The notes under the pieces were generated by a model, which searched no databases, was not told where the DNA came from, and was given only the letters and a program-made list of their open reading frames with translations. Shown in pieces: positions 1 through 5,488 of a stretch of DNA of 9,516 nt. This stretch comes from Clostridia bacterium (GTDB taxonomy: Bacteria > Bacillota > Clostridia > Oscillospirales > CAG-272), in contig CAAEBS010000145.1 in the NCBI GenBank assembly GCA_900754175.1, positions 1 to 9,516 on the forward strand, in the 5' to 3' direction. Made by a program: the position numbers and the translations under genes. Every line of letters begins with the position of its first letter. The first letter of the stretch is position 1.

Positions 1-22
1 AAAAACTCAAAATGAGTTTTTT
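1..22. terminator. A/T-rich terminator-like hairpin at the window edge
   Basis: AAAAACTCA (1-9) and TGAGTTTTT (13-21) form a perfect 9-bp stem around an AAA loop. A T run reaching 22 follows on the plus strand. It could end a plus-strand transcript entering from the left. The stem is poor in GC, so strength is uncertain. Confidence 0.45.
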
Positions 23-45
23 AACCCCCCCGACGACATTGGTCT

Positions 46-68
46 CGGCGGCTAAACGCCGCCGTTTT
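46..68 (+). terminator. GC-rich hairpin followed by a short T run
   Basis: CGGCGGC (46-52) pairs with GCCGCCG (58-64) around the loop TAAAC, and TTTT (65-68) follows directly on the plus strand. TTTTGCC (65-71) can alternatively pair with GGCAAAA (102-108), so this hairpin may be part of a larger fold. The T run is short; a terminator role is an inference. Confidence 0.4.
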
Positions 69-125
69 GCCACTAAAAAGTCAAAAAGACAAGTCATAGG
101 CGGCAAAAATGACCAAGATCGCACC

Positions 126-155
126 AAAAATGCCGGCTTCCCGACCGGCATTTTT
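126..155. terminator. Bidirectional intrinsic terminator
   Basis: AAAAATGCCGG (126-136) pairs perfectly with CCGGCATTTTT (145-155), an 11-bp stem with an 8-nt loop. The A and T arms give a U tract on whichever strand is transcribed, which is the classic bidirectional form. It lies beyond the 3' end of the AEC transporter gene and could also stop plus-strand transcripts from the left. Confidence 0.6.
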
Positions 156-157
156 GA

Positions 158-201
158 GGGGCTGTTAAAACATCGAGTTTTTTAACAGCCCCAGATTTTT
201 T
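158..201 (+). terminator. Rho-independent terminator, plus strand
   Basis: GGGGCTGTTAAAA (158-170) pairs with TTTTAACAGCCCC (180-192), a 13-bp stem with a 9-nt loop. It is followed by AGA and six T residues (196-201) on the plus strand. No U tract exists in the minus direction. Its core GGGCTGTT/AACAGCCC recurs in the hairpin at 1295-1323. Confidence 0.6.
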
Positions 202-209
202 GGTGAAAG

Positions 210-254
210 AAAGCCCCGGGGTGCGCCGTATGATACGGCGTACCCCGAGGCTTT
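210..254 (-). terminator. Long hairpin downstream of the AEC transporter gene
   Basis: Positions 217-230 pair with 234-247 (14 bp, one G-T wobble, loop TGA). After a single C/A mismatch, AAAGCC (210-215) pairs with GGCTTT (249-254). The hairpin begins about 25 nt past the transporter stop codon on the minus strand and is followed there by a broken U tract. This is the best candidate for the end of the long minus-strand cluster. Confidence 0.6.
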
Positions 255-278
255 TCGGGCACTGCAATCCGGGATCTT

Positions 279-1223
279 TTACAGAATTTTCATCAGAAGC
301 AGGAAGATAAAAGGAATCGTCAGGCAGGCGAGGACGTGAGAGACCAGCGCCATTCCCGCCGCCGCAGAAGTGTCCTTGCCGTAGGCGCTGGGGATAACGA
401 TGGTGTTCAGCCCAAGCGGCATGGCAAGCGAGCAGACCGCACAGATGACGAAAGACTGCGGCAGCTGCGGGATCAGGGCGAAAACGCCGATTCCGATCAG
501 CGGAAAGACGATCAGCCGCAGGGCGGAGACTGCATAAATGCTCTTGGTCTTAAGCGTTGCTTTCAGGTCAATGGCGGCGACCGTAATACCGGTCAGTAGC
601 ATGGCGATCGGCGACATACAGTTGCCGGAGGTGGTGATGACCGAATCCAGCCAACCGGGAACCGGCAGGGAGGTAAGTCCGATGACCATGCCGATCAACA
701 TTCCGATGAACATCGGGTTGACGAAGGATTTCAGACTTTCCTTCAGGGATACCTTTTTTTCATCGTCGCATATCAGCAGAGCCGGGACGCCCCACAGATA
801 GATCAGGGTCCACAGCACCAGCGTAAAGATGAGGTATTCCAGAAAGATATCGGGAAACAGGGCGCTGACCACGGCGTTGCCCATAAAGGCAAAGTTGGAA
901 AAAGAAAGACCGTAGGTGTAGATCTTCCGCAGATACGGGCTTTTGGTACAGAACCGGGCGCTCAGGATAGAGAGCGGGATCACGACCGCCTGTACGATCA
1001 GGGCAAAGAGCAGAAGCTTCCAGGTGGTGCTGAGGCGATCCACCGTGAAGTTCTTCATAAAAGTACCCATGACGAGGGCGGGGATAAAGACCGTATTTTC
1101 CAGCTTGGAGAGAATACGGGCGGAGTTGTCCGGGAGAATTTTTGCCTTTCCGAGGATAAAACCGATTGCGATAAAGGCAAAAAGGTATGCCATCTGATTC
1201 AGAGTGGTGAGAAAAAGTGTCAT
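279..1223 (-). CDS. AEC-family (auxin efflux carrier-like) membrane transporter
   Basis: This 314-residue protein is almost entirely hydrophobic, with about ten predicted membrane segments. That matches the usual 300-320 residues and 5+5 topology of bacterial AEC permeases. Family landmarks are the N-terminal FAFIAIGFILGK segment (15-26), FSNFAFMGNAV (108-118) closing the first half, NPMFIGMLIGM (169-179) opening the second half, and the C-terminal AMPLGLNTIVIP...AAAGMALVSH stretch (267-296). Family members export organic anions or hydrophobic amino or hydroxy acids with the proton gradient; the substrate cannot be read from sequence. The start at 1223 has GGAGG about 11 nt upstream; Met11 is an alternative. 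The gene follows glmS on the same strand after 106 bp that contain a strong hairpin, so co-transcription is uncertain. No convincing own promoter was seen. Family call is firm, specificity unknown. Confidence 0.9.
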   Translation of the reverse strand: MTLFLTTLNQMAYLFAFIAIGFILGKAKILPDNSARILSKLENTVFIPALVMGTFMKNFTVDRLSTTWKLLLFALIVQAVVIPLSILSARFCTKSPYLRKIYTYGLSFSNFAFMGNAVVSALFPDIFLEYLIFTLVLWTLIYLWGVPALLICDDEKKVSLKESLKSFVNPMFIGMLIGMVIGLTSLPVPGWLDSVITTSGNCMSPIAMLLTGITVAAIDLKATLKTKSIYAVSALRLIVFPLIGIGVFALIPQLPQSFVICAVCSLAMPLGLNTIVIPSAYGKDTSAAAGMALVSHVLACLTIPFIFLLLMKIL

Positions 1224-1294
1224 GATTGCAGTTGCCTCCGAACGGGCTTGTCCATCCGGGACCGCCCGTATATTGAATTTTTACGTCAGAATTT

Positions 1295-1323
1295 TGTGGG
1301 CTGTTGCAGAGCAACAGCCCACA
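1295..1323 (-). terminator. Strong 13-bp hairpin just after glmS, lacking a U tract
   Basis: TGTGGGCTGTTGC (1295-1307) pairs perfectly with GCAACAGCCCACA (1311-1323) around AGA. It begins 6 nt beyond the glmS stop codon. On the minus strand it is followed by AAAATTCTG rather than a run of T. It may therefore act as a leaky terminator or as a 3'-end stabiliser between glmS and the transporter gene. Confidence 0.5.
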
Positions 1324-1329
1324 TTGGGA

Positions 1330-3162
1330 TTATTCGACCGTAACCGATTTTGCAAGGTTACGGGGCTTATCCACGTCCAGTCCTTTCAGAGCGGAAACGT
1401 GATATGCCAGAAGCTGAAGAATGGTAACGGCAGGGAAAGGAAGAAGCAGTTCGTCGATCTGCGGGATGACGATCTGCTCGTCGCAGGGAATGTCATACTG
1501 TCCGGCAAGCTCCTTGGAGCAGACCGAGATCACGTAAGCGCCTCTCGACTTGACCTCCCGGATGCCGCTGATGGTCTTTTCGCAGACCTTGGAGACCGTG
1601 GTCAGCGCAATGACCGGCGTGCCTTCGGTAATCAGCGAAATGGTGCCGTGCTTCAGCTCGCCTGCGGCATAGGATTCGCTGTGGATATAGGAAATTTCCT
1701 TGAGCTTCAGAGAAGCCTCGGTGCAGAGCGCCCAGTCGATGTCACGACCGATATAGAATACGTGTTCCGCCGCCACAAGCTTGGAAGCCGCATCGTAGAT
1801 CCGGTCGTTCAGCGCAAGCGCCTCGGTGATTGCCTGCGGGATCTTGGTCAGCATATGACCGCAGATCACCCGGACTTCGTCCTCGGTCATCTTGCCTTTG
1901 ACCAGCGCCAGACGGAGCGCCAGCAGGTAGAGCAGGGAGCACTGCACGCTGTATGCCTTGGTACTTGCCACGGCAATTTCGGGTCCTGCCCAGGTGTAAA
2001 GCACGCTGTCCGCCTCTCTGGCAACCGAAGAACCGATTACGTTGACAATGGCAAGGGTGTAGATCCCCTGCGCCTTGGCATGGCGGAGCGCCGCCAGGGT
2101 GTCAGCCGTTTCGCCCGACTGGGAAAGCAGGATCACAAGGTCGTTGGGCAGCAGGATCGGGTCACGGTAACGGAACTCGCTGGCGATCTCCACGTTGACC
2201 GGAATACGGGCAAGCTTTTCGATGATCGCTTTGCCGATCAGTCCTGCGTGCATTGCCGTGCCGCAGGCGACGATGTGAATTCCGCTGAAACGGGCGAGAA
2301 AGTCGCCGTCCAGACGGTCGATGCCGAACAGCGGCAGACCGTCGGAGATTCTCGGCTCCAGCGTTTTGCGGATTGCTTCCGGCTCCTCGTGGATCTCCTT
2401 GAGCATGAAGTGAGCATATCCGCCCTTCTGCGCCTGTTCCACATCCCAGTCCACCGTTTCGGGCGTCTGTGTGACGCTCTCTTTTTTGTCGTTGAAGAAG
2501 CAGATTTCGTCCGGGCGGATCCTTGCGACGATGCCCTCGTCCAGGCGGTAATATTCCTTGGTGTACCGCAGGATCGCCGGGATGTCGGAGGCGATCAGAC
2601 CGCCGGTCTTGTCTTTGGCAACGATCAGCGGGCTGTCCTTGCGCACGGCAAAGATCGTGTCGGGAATGTCACGGAACAGAATTCCGAACGCATAGGAGCC
2701 ACGGATGACCTTGCAGGCACGCAGAATGGCGTCAAGCGGGTCGTGCGACTGGCAGTAGAACATATCCAGAAGCTTTGCCGCACACTCGGTATCGGTCTCG
2801 GATACGAAGTGGTAGCCGGCGCCACGGAGCATCTCGCCGATTTCGGCGTAGTTTTCGATGATGCCGTTGTGCACCAGGGCAAGGTTGTCGGTGGTATGAG
2901 GGTGCGAGTTGATGTCCGAGGGTTCGCCGTGGGTTGCCCAACGGGTGTGACCGATGCCGCAGTGGGCGTCGTGTCCCTCACCGCCGTTCAGCTTCTCGGA
3001 GAGGATGGAAAGCCGTCCCTTGGCTTTCACAGTGTCGATCTTTTCTCCCTCCTGCATGGCAACGCCTGCGGAGTCGTAGCCCCGGTATTCCAGGGTCTTC
3101 AGTCCGTCAAGCAGGATAGGTACGCATTTTTCAGAGCCGGTATAGCCGATAATTCCACACAT
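1330..3162 (-). CDS. glmS: Glutamine--fructose-6-phosphate aminotransferase (isomerising)
   Basis: This cytoplasmic enzyme makes glucosamine-6-phosphate from fructose-6-phosphate and glutamine, the committed step towards UDP-GlcNAc and peptidoglycan. At 610 residues it is full length. The N-terminal class II glutaminase domain (about 2-240) starts MCGIIGYTG, so Cys2 becomes the N-terminal nucleophile after Met removal; this fixes the start. HTRWATHG (72-79), HNG (98-100) and SETDTE (121-126) are the usual glutaminase-site motifs. The first SIS domain carries ACGTAMHAG (299-307) and SQSGET (347-352). The second carries FYIGRD (469-474) and ESYAAGELKHG (496-506). The C terminus KPRNLAKSVTVE holds the sugar-binding Lys605. 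It lies downstream of glmM with a glmS ribozyme in between. Unusually, no Shine-Dalgarno sequence is seen upstream of the ATG. Identification is essentially certain. Confidence 0.98.
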   Translation of the reverse strand: MCGIIGYTGSEKCVPILLDGLKTLEYRGYDSAGVAMQEGEKIDTVKAKGRLSILSEKLNGGEGHDAHCGIGHTRWATHGEPSDINSHPHTTDNLALVHNGIIENYAEIGEMLRGAGYHFVSETDTECAAKLLDMFYCQSHDPLDAILRACKVIRGSYAFGILFRDIPDTIFAVRKDSPLIVAKDKTGGLIASDIPAILRYTKEYYRLDEGIVARIRPDEICFFNDKKESVTQTPETVDWDVEQAQKGGYAHFMLKEIHEEPEAIRKTLEPRISDGLPLFGIDRLDGDFLARFSGIHIVACGTAMHAGLIGKAIIEKLARIPVNVEIASEFRYRDPILLPNDLVILLSQSGETADTLAALRHAKAQGIYTLAIVNVIGSSVAREADSVLYTWAGPEIAVASTKAYSVQCSLLYLLALRLALVKGKMTEDEVRVICGHMLTKIPQAITEALALNDRIYDAASKLVAAEHVFYIGRDIDWALCTEASLKLKEISYIHSESYAAGELKHGTISLITEGTPVIALTTVSKVCEKTISGIREVKSRGAYVISVCSKELAGQYDIPCDEQIVIPQIDELLLPFPAVTILQLLAYHVSALKGLDVDKPRNLAKSVTVE

Positions 3163-3171
3163 AATACAATA

Positions 3172-3201
3172 ATTTTAACATTGCTGTATAAGAATATACA
3201 A
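3172..3201 (-). promoter_or_regulatory. Weak candidate promoter immediately upstream of glmS
   Basis: On the minus strand TTGTAT (3201-3196) and TAAAAT (3177-3172) are separated by 18 nt. Transcription from here would start within a few nt of the glmS ATG at 3162 and so give a leaderless message that escapes the ribozyme. The same stretch contains the inverted repeat TGTATA-AGAA-TATACA (3185-3200). The region is A/T-rich, so chance matches are likely and this is a speculative call. Confidence 0.25.
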
Positions 3202-3214
3202 TTTTCAATGAGCT

Positions 3215-3355
3215 TAATGGGAAAGGTACCTTTGTTTTGCGGTTACCCGCATATTTGAGTACCTTTTACGACAGTTGTTTTCTGCCGATGGAGCATCCGC
3301 CGAAAGTTCGATCACTCCATTCCTCGTTAGCCGCAACGGGTGCGGCGCTGGCGCT
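3215..3355 (-). ncRNA. glmS ribozyme (GlcN6P-activated self-cleaving riboswitch)
   Basis: Read on the minus strand, the 198-nt region between glmM and glmS carries the conserved glmS ribozyme elements in order. First is the cleavage-site strand AAGCGCC, with predicted self-cleavage between A3355 and G3354. Then come a small hairpin GCCGCA/TGCGGC (3346-3341 with 3335-3330), the core ACGAGGAATGGAG, ATCGAA and TTTCGGCGG. The distal domain has an outer helix pairing AAGGTACT with AGGTACCTT and an inner hairpin GCGG-GTAA-CCGC (3250-3239). In this family GlcN6P, the product of GlmS, is the cofactor for cleavage, and in Bacillus subtilis the cut downstream mRNA is then degraded by RNase J1. Here the cut falls 21 nt after the glmM stop, so it should silence glmS alone. 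The 3' boundary is approximate. Confidence 0.95.
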
Positions 3356-3375
3356 TACGAATAAAATTTTCCGGA

Positions 3376-4731
3376 TTATTTCCCGGAGAGCCGTTCGGTG
3401 ATGACGGCGGCAACCTCGTTGGCAAGGGTGGTGATCTCGTCGGTGTCCATACCCTCTACCATCACACGGATCAAAGGCTCCGTGCCGGAGGGACGTACCA
3501 CGATACGACCGCTCTTTCCAAGCTTTGTTTTCACTTCCTCGATCTTGTCGGTAATCACCTTGTCGGTGTAGAATGCGATCTTTCCGGCGGGGGTAATGGT
3601 GAGGTTCACCGTCACCTGCGGATAGCGGGTCATGACCGAAGCAAGTTCGGACAGGGGCTTTTTCTCGCATTTCATCAGGCAGAGAAGCTGTGCGGCTGTC
3701 AGCTGACCGTCGCCGGTCGTGGCAAAATCACGGAAAATAACGTGTCCGGACTGTTCGCCGCCGAAGGAGTAGTCCTCCAGAAGCATTTCCTCCAGCACAT
3801 ACCGGTCGCCGACCTTGGTAGCGATGAAGCGGAGTCCGTTTTCCTCGCAGAATTTTCCGAAGCCGAAGTTGGTCATGATGGTGCCGACCACCGTATCCCG
3901 GTTGAGCTTTCCACGCTTTTTGAGGTCAAGCGCACACATTGCCATGATCATATCGCCGTCGATGACGTTGCCTTTTTCATCCACGCACAGACACCGGTCA
4001 GCGTCGCCGTCAAAGGCAACTCCGCAGTCCAGGTGGTTGGCAACCACGTATTCCGAAAGCGCTTCCAGATGCGTGGAACCGCAGCTGCGGTTGATGTTCA
4101 CGCCATCGGGCTTGTCGGAGAGGATATGAATGTCGGCGCCAAGCTCACGGAAAAGCTCGGGAGCCGTGGCACTTGCCGAACCGTTGGCACAGTCGATTGC
4201 AATGTGCAAACCGTCCAGTGCGTAGTGCACCGTGCTTTTGATGTGCCGGATGTAGTCTTTTGCGGCGTCCGTCGCATAGGTCAGGCGCCCGACTTCGCCG
4301 CCGATCGGCGTGTCAAAGCGGTAATTCTGATCCAGGATGATATCCTCGATCTTTTCCTCCAGCATATCCGGAAGCTTGAAGCCGTTTCCGCTGAAGATCT
4401 TGATGCCGTTGAATTCGGCGGGGTTGTGGGATGCCGAGATCATAACGCCTGCGTCCGCCTTGTATTTGCCTACCAGATAGGCAACGGCGGGGGTAGGGAC
4501 CACGCCGAGGCTGATGACGTCGGCGCCTACCGAACAAAGTCCGGCGGAAATGGAGCTGCCGAGCATATCGGAGGAGGCACGGGTGTCACTTCCGATCACG
4601 AAGGTGGGGCGGTGCCGGCAACCGTCTGCGAGAACTTCCGCTGCGGCACGTCCGATCTTCATCGCCAGCTCGCAGGTCAGCTCTGTGTTGGCAATGCCAC
4701 GGACGCCGTCCGTTCCAAAGAGTCTTCCCAT
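3376..4731 (-). CDS. glmM: Phosphoglucosamine mutase
   Basis: GlmM converts glucosamine-6-phosphate to glucosamine-1-phosphate in the cytoplasm, the second step towards UDP-GlcNAc. The 451-residue protein has the four-domain layout of the alpha-D-phosphohexomutase superfamily. It shows the N-terminal signature MGRLFGTDGVRG, the phosphoserine loop ISASHNP with catalytic Ser101, the metal loop DGDADR (241-246), the sugar-binding loop GGEQSGH (324-330) and the phosphate-binding loop RPSGTEP (413-419). I chose the start at 4731 because family members begin at this MGRLFGTDG motif; the frame stays open upstream to 4866, but those codons overlap the preceding gene. AAAGGA lies 12 nt before the ATG. 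The gene starts 28 nt after the GlmU-like gene, and its stop lies 21 nt before the ribozyme cleavage site, with no terminator between. This is an operon arrangement glmM-ribozyme-glmS. Confidence 0.97.
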   Translation of the reverse strand: MGRLFGTDGVRGIANTELTCELAMKIGRAAAEVLADGCRHRPTFVIGSDTRASSDMLGSSISAGLCSVGADVISLGVVPTPAVAYLVGKYKADAGVMISASHNPAEFNGIKIFSGNGFKLPDMLEEKIEDIILDQNYRFDTPIGGEVGRLTYATDAAKDYIRHIKSTVHYALDGLHIAIDCANGSASATAPELFRELGADIHILSDKPDGVNINRSCGSTHLEALSEYVVANHLDCGVAFDGDADRCLCVDEKGNVIDGDMIMAMCALDLKKRGKLNRDTVVGTIMTNFGFGKFCEENGLRFIATKVGDRYVLEEMLLEDYSFGGEQSGHVIFRDFATTGDGQLTAAQLLCLMKCEKKPLSELASVMTRYPQVTVNLTITPAGKIAFYTDKVITDKIEEVKTKLGKSGRIVVRPSGTEPLIRVMVEGMDTDEITTLANEVAAVITERLSGK

Positions 4732-4759
4732 AGAATGATAAGTTCCTTTCTTTTGTTTT

Positions 4760-5431
4760 TTACCGGGGGTGCTTTTGTACGATGCAGTCTGCCGATTTGT
4801 AGATGCTGTCGGGCGGAATCGTTCCACGGACCGAGGAGAGCGGATAAATGTTGGTGTTTCTGCCAACCACCGTTCCGGGGTTCAGGACGCTGTTACAGCC
4901 GACCTCTACGAAATCTCCCAGCATGGCGCCGAATTTCTTGAATCCGGTTTCCATTCTGCCGTCCTCGGTACGCACGGTGACCAGGGTCTTGTCGCTTTTG
5001 ACGTTGGACGTGACGGCACCTGCACCGGTGTGAGAGCGGTAGCCGAGAATGGAATCCCCGATATAGTTGAAGTGCGGGACCTGTACGTTGTCGAACAGGA
5101 TCGCATTTTTCAGCTCACAGGAATTTCCCACCACACAGCCACAGCCGATGAGCACCGATCCACGGATATAGGCACCGGTTCGGATTTCGGTGTCCTCACC
5201 GACAATCAGCGGTCCGCACAGCGTGGCGCTTGGGGCGACCTTGGCGCTCCTGGCAATCCAGATATCCTCTGCGGGATGCTCGTACCGGTCCTGCGGCAGG
5301 GTCGCACCGAGGGAGAGAATAAAGCCCTTGATGTGGGGAAGCGCAAGCCACGGATACTCACAGTCACGAAGAAGCTCTGACGCCAGTGTATGCGAAAGAT
5401 CGTAGAGTTGTTCGGTTTTCAGAGTCAACAT
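4760..5431 (-). CDS. Stand-alone GlmU-like left-handed beta-helix acyltransferase
   Basis: This 223-residue protein is a hexapeptide-repeat (left-handed beta-helix) protein from about residue 55 to 210, preceded by a short helical N-terminal part. It has no nucleotidyltransferase domain, although relatives are often labelled UDP-GlcNAc pyrophosphorylase. Compared with the acetyltransferase half of E. coli GlmU (recalled, not searched), it keeps the order and exact spacing of Arg333, Lys351, His363, Tyr366 and Asn386 as Arg90, Lys108, His120, Tyr123 and Asn143. The best-matching stretches are GNSCELK and PHFNYIGDSILG. The residue after Asn143 is Val where GlmU has Tyr, and a longer loop follows (about 145-168). 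The role inferred from the neighbouring glmM and glmS is acetylation of glucosamine-1-phosphate, or of another sugar phosphate. A strong AAAGGAGG (5447-5440) lies 8 nt before the ATG. Fold is certain; substrate is not. Confidence 0.8.
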   Translation of the reverse strand: MLTLKTEQLYDLSHTLASELLRDCEYPWLALPHIKGFILSLGATLPQDRYEHPAEDIWIARSAKVAPSATLCGPLIVGEDTEIRTGAYIRGSVLIGCGCVVGNSCELKNAILFDNVQVPHFNYIGDSILGYRSHTGAGAVTSNVKSDKTLVTVRTEDGRMETGFKKFGAMLGDFVEVGCNSVLNPGTVVGRNTNIYPLSSVRGTIPPDSIYKSADCIVQKHPR

Positions 5432-5461
5432 GATTTTTTCCTCCTTTCTTCTGTCGTTTAT

Positions 5462-5484
5462 AAAAACCCGTAAAACGGGATTTT
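5462..5484 (-). terminator. Short terminator-like hairpin between vanY and the amino-sugar genes
   Basis: CCCGT (5467-5471) pairs with ACGGG (5475-5479) around AAA. Flanking A and T runs extend the stem past one unpaired base. On the minus strand ACGGG is followed by TTTTTAT. It lies a few nt after the VanY stop codon and could end or attenuate transcription before the GlmU-like gene. The stem is short, so read-through is likely. I see no clear promoter between it and the next gene. Confidence 0.45.
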
Positions 5485-5488
5485 ACCG

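Noticed and set aside
1224..1294. A promoter for the AEC transporter around TATACG on the minus strand
   Set aside because: The sequence 17 nt upstream reads AAAATT, giving no credible -35 box.
3185..3208. TTGAAA (3208-3203) with TATACA (3190-3185, read within the palindrome) as a glmS promoter
   Set aside because: The spacer is only 12 nt. With a proper 17-nt spacer the -10 position reads AGCAAT, which is not a credible box.
1204..3258. A long open frame (684 codons) on the plus strand opposite glmS
   Set aside because: It is antisense to an unmistakable glmS, has no recognisable family features, and is explained by codon usage in a moderately GC-rich gene. The same holds for long plus-strand frames opposite glmM (3340-4941) and opposite vanY/mnmM (6104-7570).
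4732..4866. N-terminal extension of glmM to an upstream ATG at 4866
   Set aside because: The 45 extra residues overlap the GlmU-like gene and show no conservation signature, while the family-typical start MGRLFGTDG with its own ribosome binding site lies at 4731.
5457..5485. A promoter for the GlmU-like gene around TATAAA on the minus strand (5462-5457)
   Set aside because: The position 17 nt upstream reads TAAAAT instead of a TTGACA-like box and lies within the terminator-like hairpin.
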